Positions 8,801 to 17,745 are shown, counted from the stretch's first letter. The stretch is DNA of 64,000 nt from Fenollaria timonensis (GCF_001457835.1 NZ_LN898230.1:699600-763599); one strand, 5' to 3'. Program-made: numbers and translations. Notes: generated by a model not told the origin, from the sequence alone.

Positions 8801-10102
8801 ATCAGTGAATTCAGAGAAATTATCTATGACCTTACCATCTTGTATCTTTACAGCACCCATTTCAATAATTCTGTCGTCAATAGCTGAAAATCCAGTTGTT
8901 TCCACGTCAAAAACGACAAAGGTATTCTTATTATCTCCTTTGTAATTATTAACTAGTGATTTTGTATCGTCAAATAGATTTGCTTCAACACCATATAGAG
9001 GCTTAATACCTGTTTCTATAGCTGCATCCATGATTTCTGGATAGCTTTGTACAACATATTTGTCCATAAAACCAATGGATTCGTAGCCTCTCTTTTTAGC
9101 TTCTTTAAAGTATTCTTTTGCTGATATGAAACCTTCTTGGCTTGACATTTTTGTGTGAAGACCAATCTCTACTCTTTTAATATCTTCTTCAGCTTCATCT
9201 AATTTTTCTTCATTAATAATTTCATAGCTATATATCTTTATGCTCATTATATTTTGGAAGAGATTAACATTGCCGCAAAGGTATAGCTTAACGCCATTAT
9301 CTATATCATAGTCATAGTCATATTGACCTTCTTTATTCTTTCTAATGAATTTACTAACTCTTATAGCCTCTTCACCATCATCAACGGCAAACTTAAGTAA
9401 AGCGTATTCATCTCTATCAACAAATTCATACTCAAACACTTCTCCTTGTATAGTAATAAAGTCCATATCTGAGCTAATGTCTTTTATTTTAATGCATTTG
9501 TTCTTATCAATTTCCTTTTTCTTTCTGAAGAATGATTTCTTTCCGCTCGCTTCAGCGCTTGGCTCGCTCTTTTTCTTTTCTTCTTTAACAATTTTAAAGT
9601 TTTCACTTATTTGTTCGGCATTGCTCTTTAATTGATCAATAAATTCTTCCTTATTTATAATAATCTCTTTGCATTTAGTTTTTATAGTTTTACCCTCAAA
9701 GCTTGAGCATAAAGATCTCATCAATTCTAAATATGGATTTGCATTGAAACTATCAAGCAAAAGCTGATTATCAAGTGTAAATGTATATACATTATCACAG
9801 TCTTCGCAGTTAAATGATTTATCATCAATATCAGTAAACTCACTTCTTATCAAATCAAAATATACATTGCATTTTGTATATGCTACTGCATTAATATTTA
9901 CATTTGATAAAGAGAATTTTAAAAAAGTAGACTTAATTACTTCGTCTACTTTTTGGCTTAGACTTTGATCTTTCAAATTATAATAATAAGTTATTTTAAG
10001 TGTCTTATCCTTAAGCACAGGACTTTCAAAAAATATCTTATCTTCATTTGAAAGAAAGTCTATATCAATATTCAGTTCTTCAGGTTTAAATAATTTTATC
10101 AT
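5849..10102 (-). CDS. polC: DNA polymerase III alpha subunit, PolC type
   Basis: Replicative polymerase of low-GC Gram-positives, 1417 residues. Visible from the N-terminus: an OB-fold region; a PHP domain starting near residue 310 and interrupted by a DEDDh proofreading exonuclease (VFDVETTGF near 396, HNAEFD, later HHRAIDDA); GSRGSVGSS near 854; a four-cysteine zinc motif (CPNC...CPVC, about 884-912); the catalytic segment EPDIDLNF near 934; and the helix-hairpin-helix/C-terminal region. A charged linker (SEPSAEASGKK) near residue 185 is the only unusual feature. It is the last gene of the rpsB-to-polC cluster, four bases after ispG, and is probably translationally coupled to it. Confidence 0.98.
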   Translation of the reverse strand: MIKLFKPEELNIDIDFLSNEDKIFFESPVLKDKTLKITYYYNLKDQSLSQKVDEVIKSTFLKFSLSNVNINAVAYTKCNVYFDLIRSEFTDIDDKSFNCEDCDNVYTFTLDNQLLLDSFNANPYLELMRSLCSSFEGKTIKTKCKEIIINKEEFIDQLKSNAEQISENFKIVKEEKKKSEPSAEASGKKSFFRKKKEIDKNKCIKIKDISSDMDFITIQGEVFEYEFVDRDEYALLKFAVDDGEEAIRVSKFIRKNKEGQYDYDYDIDNGVKLYLCGNVNLFQNIMSIKIYSYEIINEEKLDEAEEDIKRVEIGLHTKMSSQEGFISAKEYFKEAKKRGYESIGFMDKYVVQSYPEIMDAAIETGIKPLYGVEANLFDDTKSLVNNYKGDNKNTFVVFDVETTGFSAIDDRIIEMGAVKIQDGKVIDNFSEFTDPGFHIPYRITELTTIDDATVAGCPSFDDLLEKFMEFCKDSVLVAHNAEFDISFIKSSMHRKGVKFDFEYIDTLELSRYLLPDLKKHKLDTLTSLFNITLENHHRAIDDATATGFVFLKLLDLLKEQGCNDLEAFSKIKSNNYYNVYKISIFATNLVGLKNLYRLISLSHIDNYNRQPIVYKSQIDANRDGLLIGSGTYNGPIYNACIRCEENDKLKEMMKYFDFIELQPIDQYLYLIEDESLHEMNAIKNINRRVYDNAKELDIPVLANGDVYYIDQSDSVYRSVLVFNRKNFVGSRKECNNTDHYFKTTKELLKNFPYLSAEEAKEIVIDNTLAFAEKFENFRPIPKDTFPPFIENSDKDLRDCCYNKATSIYGDPLPEIVKKRLDKELDSIIGNGYAVLYIIARKLILQSNADGYVVGSRGSVGSSFAATMSDITEVNPLIPHYVCPNCKHSEFIDDPKYDSGFDLPRKNCPVCSHEMNRDGQKIPFEVFLGFNGDKEPDIDLNFAGDYQLTAHKNTEKIFGENFVFRAGTIGTLADKTAAACILDYLEKKNKSISYLHAMFLSKRIKGSKRTTGQHAGGVMVVPKNKSILDFTPVQKPADDMRTDIITTHFDYHSISGKILKLDLLGHDVPNIIKNLEDLTNTKIEDIPFDDEKVLSLFSSTESLGINSDDLKFGVGTIAIPEFGTNFVRGMLKDTKPKTFSDLVRISGLSHGTNVWNSNAEKLVNEMNVPMSEVISTRDDIMNQLIDAGMDKSTAFKIMEFVRKGKPLIQKKIVDNETIIINYEDEIKKYPLPEWYLDSCHKISYLFPKAHAAAYVMMSYRLAWYKVYYPQAFYATYFTQKINDFDYDALVHRLENLDSLVREITQNPHPKKKDEDLLSLAEVVKEMELRNIKIAPIDLDRSLATKFTVIDREIIPPFTVIAGLGKDPANNIIREREIKEFNSIEDFQKRTQVNATVIAYLKSINFFKDMHDTNQISLF

Positions 10103-10106
10103 TACT

Positions 10107-11159
10107 TCACATTCTTTCGATTTCTTTTAAGAGTTCTTCAACTACTTCACTTCTATCAAGCTTTTTTATAACCTTACCCTTTTTAAATAGATAAGCAAAT
10201 TCTTTGCTCATGCTTATACCTATATCAGCGCTTTTAGCTTCACCAGGTCCATTAACCGGGCAGCCCATTACAGCTACCGTTATATCTTTTTTAATATTAT
10301 TAAGTAGTGGCTCTAGTTCTTCAACAATAGGTATGATATTTATCTTAGTTCTAGCACATGTAGGACACGAAACAAGGTTTACTGAGTCTCTACGTATGCC
10401 CAAAGCGCTCAGAATCTTCTTAGCGGCTATAACTTCCTCAAGTGGATCAGATGTTAGCGATACGCGAATAGTGTCGCCTATACCATCTTTAAGAAGCGTT
10501 CCTATGGCAATAGATGATTTAACTATACCAACGGATGGTGAGCCTGCTTCTGTTAGTCCTAGATGAAGTGGATAGTCACATAGACTTGAGAACAATCTAT
10601 TTGCATCTATGCATGTATTTACATCTGATGACTTTATAGAAACTTTTATATTATAAAAATCAAGTTTATTAAGCATCTCTACTTGTTCAAGAGCTCCGTA
10701 TACTAAGGAATTCTCATTAAGACCCTTGTATTTATCAAGTATTTTTTTAGAAATAGATCCAGAATTTGCTCCTACTCTTATAGGCAGATTCTTATCTTTG
10801 CATATTTCGACTATTTCTCTAAGCTCGGCCTCTGAATTAAGATTGCCAGGATTTATTCTTATGCAATCGTAGCCCTCTCTTGCCGCCATTAGCGCAAGTT
10901 TATAATCAAATTGTATATCAGCGATGACTGGAACATGAATTTTTTTCTTTATTTCATTTATAGCTTTAGCGTCTTCTTCGTCGTTCACGGCCATCCTTAT
11001 TATGTCTAGTCCATGATTTTCCATGTCAATAACTTGTTTAACAGTCGCTTCAATATCTTTAGTATCAGTATTTGTCATTGATTGTATTGTTATAGGCGCA
11101 TCGCCACCTATGGCAACTCCACCAACAATTATTTTCTTTGTTTTCTTTCTAATTATCAT
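10107..11159 (-). CDS. ispG: 4-hydroxy-3-methylbut-2-en-1-yl diphosphate synthase IspG (GcpE)
   Basis: Iron-sulfur enzyme of the MEP isoprenoid pathway, converting MEcPP to HMBPP with reduced ferredoxin or flavodoxin as donor. The TIM-barrel N-terminal region includes QSMTNTDTKDIEATV near residue 26. The [4Fe-4S] ligands are in SCPTCART (about 258-266) and MGCPVNGPGEA near 299. The 350-residue length matches the bacterial short form. The start overlaps the rseP stop (ATGA). The dxr gene that normally lies in this cluster is missing here. Confidence 0.97.
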   Translation of the reverse strand: MIIRKKTKKIIVGGVAIGGDAPITIQSMTNTDTKDIEATVKQVIDMENHGLDIIRMAVNDEEDAKAINEIKKKIHVPVIADIQFDYKLALMAAREGYDCIRINPGNLNSEAELREIVEICKDKNLPIRVGANSGSISKKILDKYKGLNENSLVYGALEQVEMLNKLDFYNIKVSIKSSDVNTCIDANRLFSSLCDYPLHLGLTEAGSPSVGIVKSSIAIGTLLKDGIGDTIRVSLTSDPLEEVIAAKKILSALGIRRDSVNLVSCPTCARTKINIIPIVEELEPLLNNIKKDITVAVMGCPVNGPGEAKSADIGISMSKEFAYLFKKGKVIKKLDRSEVVEELLKEIERM

Positions 11160-12175
11160 TTAATCAATCCTTTGATATCATTATACGTTACAAATAAGAA
11201 TAAAAGCATTAGAAGTGAAAATCCAATGATGTTCACAATATATTCCACTTTTTTATTTGGTTTTATGCCAGTTATCATTTCAAATAGAATAAACACAGCC
11301 TTTCCCCCATCTAAAGCTGGAAATGGTAATAGATTAAAGAAGGCAAGGTTTATACTAATTAAACCAAGTAAGAACATAACTGAACTAAATCCGACTTTAG
11401 CTGCACTCGATATGGTCTTAATGATAACAACTGGTCCTGAAACTTCATTCTTTTTTACTTTACCTTTAAATGCTCTTCCTAAAAATTCAAACATAGATCT
11501 GTATGCGTATCTACAGGTATTTATACTCTCTTTAAATGAGCCTAAAAAATCATAACTTACTTTAGGCATTATGCCAAGTTTTTTATACTCAATAACTTGA
11601 CCATCGTCTTCAATTGTAGCCAGTTCAGGTTTAACTTCTATGTCTATAAGTTCGCCGTCTCTTTTTACTCTAAGAGTATCACTTTCATTGTTTGAATTAA
11701 TAATCATATTTCTTAATTCTAAGAATAGTAGTGGCTTTTTACCATTATATGAAATTATTTCGTCATTTTCTTGTATACCGGCTATATATGCAGGTGAATT
11801 TGCTTCGATTTTATCAATTCTCAAATCTGTATATCCACTTTGCATATTAACAATCAAAAAAGCCAATATAGCCAAAACTATATTCATAAAAGCACCTGCT
11901 AGTATAACCACAAGTCTCTTATATGCTTTTGCATTGTCAAAACTTCTTTCGTCAGAGCTGTCCTCGTCCTCACCTTCCATAGCGCAGTAGCCACCAAGCG
12001 GGAAGGCTCTAAGTGAGTAAAGGGTCTCACCTTTTTGCTTTTTGAATATTGCTGGGCCCATACCCACGGCAAATTCATTAACCTTGATGCCAGCCCACTT
12101 AGCCACAATAAAGTGACCAAATTCATGAATTGTTACTAAAACTAAAAATACTAAAATTGCTACTATTATACTCAT
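11156..12175 (-). CDS. rseP: RIP metalloprotease RseP (site-2 protease)
   Basis: Intramembrane zinc protease that cleaves membrane-anchored anti-sigma factors and remnant signal peptides. The HExxH motif (HEFGH, residues 17-21) is in the first membrane helix. A single PDZ domain spans about 115-190 (SPAYIAGIQENDEIISYNG). The second metal motif, NLLPFPALDGGK, is near residue 285, between the last helices. The length of 339 aa is typical for Firmicutes. It lies between cdsA and ispG. Confidence 0.95.
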   Translation of the reverse strand: MSIIVAILVFLVLVTIHEFGHFIVAKWAGIKVNEFAVGMGPAIFKKQKGETLYSLRAFPLGGYCAMEGEDEDSSDERSFDNAKAYKRLVVILAGAFMNIVLAILAFLIVNMQSGYTDLRIDKIEANSPAYIAGIQENDEIISYNGKKPLLFLELRNMIINSNNESDTLRVKRDGELIDIEVKPELATIEDDGQVIEYKKLGIMPKVSYDFLGSFKESINTCRYAYRSMFEFLGRAFKGKVKKNEVSGPVVIIKTISSAAKVGFSSVMFLLGLISINLAFFNLLPFPALDGGKAVFILFEMITGIKPNKKVEYIVNIIGFSLLMLLFLFVTYNDIKGLIK

Positions 12176-12189
12176 TTATAAATTGCTCC

Positions 12190-12954
12190 TTAAAAAAAAC
12201 ATATTAGTACGAACGGACATACGAGTAAAACACTATCAAATCTATCCATAATGCCTCCATGTCCTGGGAATATGTAACCGTAATCCTTAATATTATAATA
12301 TCTTTTAAGCTTTGAAAATATTAAATCGCCAAATTGCGCAACAACAGGCGCTAAAATTAAACCTATATAGTAATAAGGATTTAAATTTAGATTAAAGTAT
12401 CTTGTATAAAAATATGTAATCGCTACAGTTGCGATGTATGAGCCAACCGAGCCTTCTATAGTTTTATTAGGACTTATCCTTTCGATAAGTTTATGCCTTC
12501 CAAAAAGCGAGCCAAAAACATAAGCAAATACATCACTTGATATGGCGATTAAAAATATTAGTATGAGTTTATCCCTATCAATAAAGTTGTAGAAGATCGA
12601 GAACGGAAATATTATAAAATATGTTGTAAATATCAAACTTACAAAAGTTCTTGATGAAAACTTTTCGTCCACAACACTTATGATTGAAAATATTATACTC
12701 ATCATCATAAATATGTATTCATTTGGAAATGTGTTTGTATAAGTATTAATATAAACTAAAATATTAAGTAAGATAGCTAGAGCATAAGAAAAATTCTTTC
12801 TTGTATCTGCCATCATGTGTAAGACTTCATATGAAGCAATAGAGGCGCATAAGAACATACCAAATCTATAGATATGGTTCATGTCATAAATTATTAATAT
12901 AAGTAGTAATAAAACCACTACTGATGTAGCTAGTCTTTTAAAAAAACTCTTCAT
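12190..12954 (-). CDS. cdsA: Phosphatidate cytidylyltransferase (CDP-diglyceride synthase)
   Basis: Integral membrane enzyme making CDP-diacylglycerol from phosphatidic acid and CTP, the entry to phospholipid synthesis. The 254-residue protein has about seven hydrophobic helices. The family signature is at the C-terminus (FPGHGGIMDRFDSVL, about residues 228-242), preceded by the SPNKTIEGSVG substrate loop near 160. The ATG shares one base with the uppS stop codon. Confidence 0.95.
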   Translation of the reverse strand: MKSFFKRLATSVVVLLLLILIIYDMNHIYRFGMFLCASIASYEVLHMMADTRKNFSYALAILLNILVYINTYTNTFPNEYIFMMMSIIFSIISVVDEKFSSRTFVSLIFTTYFIIFPFSIFYNFIDRDKLILIFLIAISSDVFAYVFGSLFGRHKLIERISPNKTIEGSVGSYIATVAITYFYTRYFNLNLNPYYYIGLILAPVVAQFGDLIFSKLKRYYNIKDYGYIFPGHGGIMDRFDSVLLVCPFVLICFF

Positions 12955-13631
12955 TATATTCCTCCATATCTTCTATGTCTAAGAGCAAAGTTCTCTATAG
13001 CTTCTGCAAAATCTTCTTTATGAAAGTCGGGCCATAGTTTTTGAGTAAAGTAAAGTTCACTGTATGCAGATTGCATAAGCAAAAAGTTTGATAACCTTTC
13101 TTCCCCACTAGTTCTGATTATTAAATCAGGATCTGGTATAGATGGATTGTAGAAGTACTCCTTTAAATCCTCATAAGATTTAATTTCCTTATTATCTTTT
13201 TTAGCAAGATTAATAGCCCTAATTATTTCATCTCTCGAGCCATAGTTTAAGCAGATGTTTAGAACAAGGCCAGTATTTTTAGATGTTCTCTCAATTGCTC
13301 CATCTATAACCTTCTTTGAGTCAGAATATATTTCATCCAAATCTCCAGATACAACGATCTTAACATTGTTCTTATCAAGTTCATCAATTTGGCTGTTAAT
13401 ATATATAATTATAAGCTTCATTAAAAACGACACTTCTTCCTTAGGTCTCTTCCAATTTTCTTTAGAAAATGCATATAGAGTAAGATATTTTATGCCTGTA
13501 TCTGAGGCGTACCTTACATTCTCTATAACCCTATTCATACCTTCTTTGTGACCATAAGTTCTAGGCATATTTCTCTTCTTTGCCCATCTACCATTGCCAT
13601 CCATAATTATTGCTACATGATTTAAAATCAT
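12954..13631 (-). CDS. uppS: Isoprenyl transferase (undecaprenyl diphosphate synthase)
   Basis: cis-Prenyltransferase that builds the C55 lipid carrier for peptidoglycan synthesis. The phosphate-binding MDGNGRWAKKR is at residues 10-20, and RTSGEERLSNFLL with SELYF near residues 175-200 completes the active site. At 225 residues it is slightly short but has all conserved regions. It stands between frr and cdsA, after a GC-rich hairpin. Confidence 0.95.
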   Translation of the reverse strand: MILNHVAIIMDGNGRWAKKRNMPRTYGHKEGMNRVIENVRYASDTGIKYLTLYAFSKENWKRPKEEVSFLMKLIIIYINSQIDELDKNNVKIVVSGDLDEIYSDSKKVIDGAIERTSKNTGLVLNICLNYGSRDEIIRAINLAKKDNKEIKSYEDLKEYFYNPSIPDPDLIIRTSGEERLSNFLLMQSAYSELYFTQKLWPDFHKEDFAEAIENFALRHRRYGGI

Positions 13632-13648
13632 AACTATCTCCTTGTAAA

Positions 13649-13675
13649 TAACCCCCCTATAAAGAGGGGGGTTAA
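13649..13675 (-). other. Intercistronic GC-rich hairpin between frr and uppS
   Basis: TAACCCCCC (13649-13657) pairs perfectly with GGGGGGTTA (13667-13675) around a 9-nt loop. On the minus strand it follows the frr stop closely and is not followed by a T-run, so it is a poor intrinsic terminator. It may instead mark a processing or mRNA-stability site dividing the rpsB-frr and uppS-polC segments. Confidence 0.6.
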
Positions 13676-13679
13676 TATT

Positions 13680-14237
13680 TTACACTTCCATTAATTCTGC
13701 TTGTTTAGCTTTTATAATCTCATCAATCTTATCAGTGTATTTATCAGTTAATTTTTGAGCATCGTCTTCAAAAGTCTTTCTATCGTCTTCACTGATATCT
13801 CCATCTTTTTCAGCCTTCTTAATAGCATCCATAAGGTCTCTTCTAAGATTTCTTATAATAATCTTAGTATCTTCACCTTTTTTAGAAACTATCTTAGTTA
13901 GTTCTTTACGTCTGTCCTCAGTTAATTGAGGGAATGGTAAACGAATAAGCTTGCCATCGTTTGACGGTGTTATACCAATGTCTGATTTTTGAATTTCTTT
14001 TTCTATTTCTGGTATTGTTGATGCATCATATGGTTGAATAACTAGTAGTCTTGCTTCAGGTGCTGAAACGTTTGCAAGTTGTTGCAGTGGAGTCATTACA
14101 CCATAATAGCTAACCATAATTTTATCAAGTAGCGCTGGGTTAGCTCTGCCAGCCCTTACTGAGTTAAGATCTTCTTTAAAAACTTCTATTGTTTTATTCA
14201 TCTTTGGTTCATATTCTTGACTAAATCTATCAGGCAT
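13680..14237 (-). CDS. frr: Ribosome recycling factor
   Basis: Splits post-termination ribosomes together with EF-G. The 185-residue protein matches the family length. Conserved features include FKEDLNSVRAGRANPALLD (about 19-37), VSAPEARLLVIQPYD near 59, the EIQKSDIGITPSNDGK segment and RRDLMDAIKK near 131. It is one base after pyrH, in the usual order pyrH-frr-uppS. Confidence 0.98.
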   Translation of the reverse strand: MPDRFSQEYEPKMNKTIEVFKEDLNSVRAGRANPALLDKIMVSYYGVMTPLQQLANVSAPEARLLVIQPYDASTIPEIEKEIQKSDIGITPSNDGKLIRLPFPQLTEDRRKELTKIVSKKGEDTKIIIRNLRRDLMDAIKKAEKDGDISEDDRKTFEDDAQKLTDKYTDKIDEIIKAKQAELMEV

Positions 14238-14238
14238 A

Positions 14239-14946
14239 TTAATCCTCCTTTACAATAGTTCCTATCCTTTCACCTTCAACAACTCTGACTATGTTATCAG
14301 GGTCATCTATACCAAATACTACTAGCGGTATATTGTTATCCATACATAAAGATGTTGCTGTTGCATCCATTATCTTTAAATTCTTGCTAAGTATGTCAAG
14401 ATAAGATAATTTATCAAACTTTTTAGCATCTTTATTTATCTTTGGATCGCTGTCGTAGATACCGTCTACACCCTTCTTTGCTAATAGTATAGCCTCTGCA
14501 TTGATTTCAGCAGCTCTGAGTGCAGCAGTTGTATCTGTTGAAAAGTAAGGATTACCAGTTCCTGCAGCAAATATAACAACCATCTTCTTTTCAAGTTGTC
14601 TAATTGCCCTTCTTCTTATATATGGTTCTGCTACAGCTCTCATTTCGATAGATGTTTGTACTCTTGTAAGTACATCCATCTTTTCTAAAGCATCTTGAAG
14701 TGCAAGTGCATTCATAACAGTGCCAAGCATGCCAATATAATCTGATGTTGCTCTTTGTATATTAAGTGAGTCTCTTCCTCTCCAGAAGTTACCGCCACCA
14801 ACAACTATACCTACTTCAACACCCATTTCAGTTATAGTCTTTACTCTTTTAGCGATTGACTTGATAACCTCGTTATCGATGCCAGTCTTTTCGCTACCAG
14901 CTAAAGCTTCACCACTTAATTTTAAGACGATCCTCTTATAAGCCAT
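14239..14946 (-). CDS. pyrH: Uridylate kinase (UMP kinase)
   Basis: Hexameric amino-acid-kinase-fold enzyme that phosphorylates UMP to UDP. KLSGEAL is at residues 9-15, [11 protein letters not shown] near 47-57, and the nucleotide-binding [17 protein letters not shown] near 128. The 235-residue length is normal. It is in the conserved tsf-pyrH-frr run, with 3-bp spacing to tsf and 1-bp to frr. Confidence 0.98.
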   Translation of the reverse strand: MAYKRIVLKLSGEALAGSEKTGIDNEVIKSIAKRVKTITEMGVEVGIVVGGGNFWRGRDSLNIQRATSDYIGMLGTVMNALALQDALEKMDVLTRVQTSIEMRAVAEPYIRRRAIRQLEKKMVVIFAAGTGNPYFSTDTTAALRAAEINAEAILLAKKGVDGIYDSDPKINKDAKKFDKLSYLDILSKNLKIMDATATSLCMDNNIPLVVFGIDDPDNIVRVVEGERIGTIVKED

Positions 14947-14949
14947 ATA

Positions 14950-15597
14950 TTAGTTGCCCATTTGCTTTGCTACTTCAGCAGCAAAATCTTCTTCTCTCTT
15001 TTCTAAGCCTTCGCCAACTTCGTATCTAACGAAACGTCTAATCTTGATGTTTTCACCAATCTTAGCAATTTTATCTTTTAATAAATCATTTACAGTTATG
15101 CTTGGGTCCTTGATGAATGGTTGGTCTAATAAGCATACTCTTTCATAGAATTTATGCATTCTACCTTCAACCATCTTTTCTGCTATGTTTTGAGGTTTTC
15201 CTTCGTTTAGAGCTTGTTGAATAAGAACTTCTTTTTCTTTATCAATAGCTTCTTGAGGAACATCTTCTTCGCATAGGTATTCTGGGTTTGATGCAGCTAC
15301 TTGCATAGCTATATCTTTAACAAAATCTTTGAATTCATCTGTCTTAGCAACGAAGTCAGTTTCTGAGTTAACTTCTACTAAAACACCGATTCTTCCTGAG
15401 TGAATATAAGAAGCAACTAAGCCTTCTGATGCAATTCTAGAAGCTTTCTTTTCAGCTGATGCTAGTCCTTTTTCTCTTAAAAGATCTATAGCCTTATCGA
15501 TGTCACCATCAGTTTCAACTAAAACCTTTTTGCAGTCCATCATGCCTGCGCCAGTTTTTTCTCTTAATTCCTTAATTAATTGTGCACTTATAGCCAT
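14950..15597 (-). CDS. tsf: Elongation factor Ts
   Basis: Guanine-nucleotide exchange factor for EF-Tu. The N-terminal UBA-like domain and signature ([16 protein letters not shown] at about 11-26) are intact, followed by the core exchange segment with [12 protein letters not shown] near residue 77. At 215 residues it is the short form without the second dimerisation subdomain, as in many Firmicutes. It follows rpsB by 9 bases in the same transcript. Confidence 0.98.
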   Translation of the reverse strand: MAISAQLIKELREKTGAGMMDCKKVLVETDGDIDKAIDLLREKGLASAEKKASRIASEGLVASYIHSGRIGVLVEVNSETDFVAKTDEFKDFVKDIAMQVAASNPEYLCEEDVPQEAIDKEKEVLIQQALNEGKPQNIAEKMVEGRMHKFYERVCLLDQPFIKDPSITVNDLLKDKIAKIGENIKIRRFVRYEVGEGLEKREEDFAAEVAKQMGN

Positions 15598-15606
15598 ATT
15601 TACCTC

Positions 15607-16350
15607 CTAGTTTTCTTCGTTATTTATTTCTTCTTTTTCTTCTGTTTTTTCTTCAGAACGTTCTTGTTTACCTTGTTTTCCTTCGATAACAGCGTTAGCT
15701 AAAGTTTCAGTGATTAACTTAACCGCTCTGATAGCGTCGTCGTTACCAGGTATAGCTATATCAACTTCATCTGGATCGCAGTTAGTATCAACTAAACCAA
15801 TAACAGGTATACCAAGTATTCTTGCTTCGTTTATAGCTATCTTTTCTTTCTTAGGGTCTACAACAAAGATTAATTGTGGCATTCCGCCCATTTCCTTAAT
15901 ACCATCAAGGTATTTAGATAATTTTTCTTTTTCTGCTCTGATTGTAGCAACTTCTTTCTTAGGTAAAACACTTAAAGAACCGTCTTCTTCCATCTTATTG
16001 TATTCTTCAAGTTTTTTGATTCTACCCTTAATTGTGTTGTAGTTAGTAAGCATACCGCCTAACCATCTTTGGTTAACGTAGTACATTTCACATCTTTTAG
16101 CTTCTGATTCGATAGCTTCTTGAGCTTGTTTCTTAGTTCCTACGAATAGAACCTTTCCGCCTTCTTCAACAACATCTTTAACCAATTTGTAAGCTTCTTC
16201 AACTTGATCAACTGTTTTTTGTAGGTCGATGATATAGATTCCGTTTCTTTCTGTGAAAATAAATCTAGCCATCTTAGGGTTCCATCTTCTAGTTTGGTGT
16301 CCGAAGTGAACACCTGCTTCTAATAAGTCTTTCATTGCAATTACTGCCAT
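15607..16350 (-). CDS. rpsB: 30S ribosomal protein S2
   Basis: Small-subunit ribosomal protein. [15 protein letters not shown] is at residues 13-27, with the [16 protein letters not shown] segment near 95 and the S2 signature [24 protein letters not shown] near 191. The C-terminus carries a charged Glu-rich tail (about 230-247). First gene of the rpsB-polC cluster, preceded by a strong promoter and a structured leader. Confidence 0.98.
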   Translation of the reverse strand: MAVIAMKDLLEAGVHFGHQTRRWNPKMARFIFTERNGIYIIDLQKTVDQVEEAYKLVKDVVEEGGKVLFVGTKKQAQEAIESEAKRCEMYYVNQRWLGGMLTNYNTIKGRIKKLEEYNKMEEDGSLSVLPKKEVATIRAEKEKLSKYLDGIKEMGGMPQLIFVVDPKKEKIAINEARILGIPVIGLVDTNCDPDEVDIAIPGNDDAIRAVKLITETLANAVIEGKQGKQERSEEKTEEKEEINNEEN

Positions 16351-16378
16351 GTCTTTCTACCTCCAAGTTTTTTTCTTT

Positions 16379-16440
16379 ACACTTCATTCACCTGCCGCCT
16401 TAACTAATGTTTAGCACCTGAGGCGTACATCGTGAAGTGT
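16379..16440 (-). promoter_or_regulatory. Structured 5' leader of rpsB, candidate S2 autoregulatory element
   Basis: On the minus strand ACACTTCA (16433-16440) pairs perfectly with TGAAGTGT (16379-16386). Inside this, CGCCT/AGGCG (16421-16425 with 16396-16400) closes a second stem, with a small CTAA/TTAG hairpin at its tip. The leader lies between the promoter and the rpsB ribosome-binding site. Ribosomal protein operons often carry such leaders for feedback by the encoded protein. Binding of S2 here is inference, and no Rfam comparison was possible. Confidence 0.6.
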
Positions 16441-16458
16441 GCATATTTTTACTAATCA

Positions 16459-16487
16459 ATTATAACATATAAGTTGATAAAATACAA
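16459..16487 (-). promoter_or_regulatory. Promoter of the rpsB-polC cluster
   Basis: Minus-strand TTGTAT (16482-16487), a 17-bp spacer and TATAAT (16459-16464), preceded by TGT (extended -10). Start predicted near 16452, leaving a leader of about 100 nt. Confidence 0.8.
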
Positions 16488-16560
16488 GCATTTTCTATTT
16501 ATAAAATTATTTTTATCTTTATCTTCTTGAATATGTTTTTCTTATGCTAATGTCATTAAT

Positions 16561-16597
16561 AAAAATGGATGCAGAGCTAATATATAGCCTTGCATCC
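16561..16597 (-). terminator. Terminator downstream of the CapA-like gene
   Basis: GGATGCA (16567-16573) and TGCATCC (16591-16597) form the outer stem, with GGCTA/TAGCT inside. On the minus strand the hairpin is followed by a T-rich tract beginning at 16565. Confidence 0.8.
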
Positions 16598-16616
16598 AAT
16601 CGTTACTAATCAAATA

Positions 16617-17717
16617 TTATTTTTCAAGTTTAATCATATATCCATTCGCTTGTACGTATGAATTGAACTTCTTGTTAATAGCGTTCATATAGTATAGCTC
16701 ATTTAATCTTTCTTGGTCTTTTAATAAGACAGGCCTATTGCCTAGCATCTTTGTCGGAATGTACTTAACTTTGATTTCTTCATCAGCGCTTGGATCTATC
16801 TCTAACTGAACTATAGCTGCCTTATCTGCCCTGCCTCCCATATTTGGGAAGATAAAGTTTCCTAAGCTGTAAAAAATTATACCATGCTTATAATATTCTG
16901 TCGCTTGCATTAAATGAGGATGCGTACCAACGACAACATCAACTCCCGCATCAATTAGTTTATGTGCTGCATTGATATAATCCTTTTCGTTTTTATGATT
17001 ACTTAAGCCTTGCCAATGTATCGATAGAATTAGATAATCAACTTGCGACTTAATCTCTTTAATATATGCTAGTCTTTTGTCAACCTCATATGGGTACATA
17101 CTTACCTGACCAGCCCTTTTGTCTGTAGCAAGCCATGTTCTGCTAGGCACAACTGCATTGAAGGCTAAAAAGCCTATCTTTTTGTTTTTAACTTCAATTA
17201 TCTTTGCGGAAATTGCCTCATCTATCTTTCTTCCACCGCCAACGTATTGTATACCAGCTGTGTCAAGTAAATTCATCGTATCAATAAAACCTTCTTGGCC
17301 ATAGTCAAGTGCATGATTATTGGCAAGATTGACTAAGTCTATGGATGAATTAGCTAGCTCCGCAGCTGTATTAGAATTTGATGCGAAGTTATATTCTTTT
17401 TTTATATTTGCTGGCTTCTTACAATCTGTAATGGCAGTTTCTAAATTTATAAAGCTCATATCATCATTTTGGAATATTTCCCTAACATTCTCCATTGGGT
17501 AAGTCACGCCAAATTGATTAACTTTATTCTTTACATAAGTTGAATATAATACATCACCTGCTAGTGATATAGTTATCTTCTCATCTACTAGAATCAAATT
17601 TTCATCGCTTACTACCACATCTTCAACATCTTCTGCATCTTCAGCGAATGCACTATTGCAGATTAGCATAGATAAAAGTAATGCCAATACTATAGCAGCT
17701 TTAAATTTTTTATTCAT
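16617..17717 (-). CDS. CapA family secreted metallophosphatase-like protein
   Basis: 366 residues with a clear Sec signal peptide (MNKKFKAAIVLALLLSMLIC..., cleavage probably after AFA, about residue 25). The mature part has the CapA/PgsA metallophosphatase pattern: SLAGDVLYS near 51, NLETAITDC near 97, NLANNHALDYG near 135, IHWQG near 233, GTHPHLMQ near 263 and YSLGNFIFP near 282. CapA proteins take part in poly-gamma-glutamate capsule synthesis, but no capB/capC is visible here, so the role is open. It has its own promoter and terminator, so it is a single-gene unit. Confidence 0.85.
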   Translation of the reverse strand: MNKKFKAAIVLALLLSMLICNSAFAEDAEDVEDVVVSDENLILVDEKITISLAGDVLYSTYVKNKVNQFGVTYPMENVREIFQNDDMSFINLETAITDCKKPANIKKEYNFASNSNTAAELANSSIDLVNLANNHALDYGQEGFIDTMNLLDTAGIQYVGGGRKIDEAISAKIIEVKNKKIGFLAFNAVVPSRTWLATDKRAGQVSMYPYEVDKRLAYIKEIKSQVDYLILSIHWQGLSNHKNEKDYINAAHKLIDAGVDVVVGTHPHLMQATEYYKHGIIFYSLGNFIFPNMGGRADKAAIVQLEIDPSADEEIKVKYIPTKMLGNRPVLLKDQERLNELYYMNAINKKFNSYVQANGYMIKLEK

Positions 17718-17745
17718 TTAATCACCCTTTTTACATATTATAATG

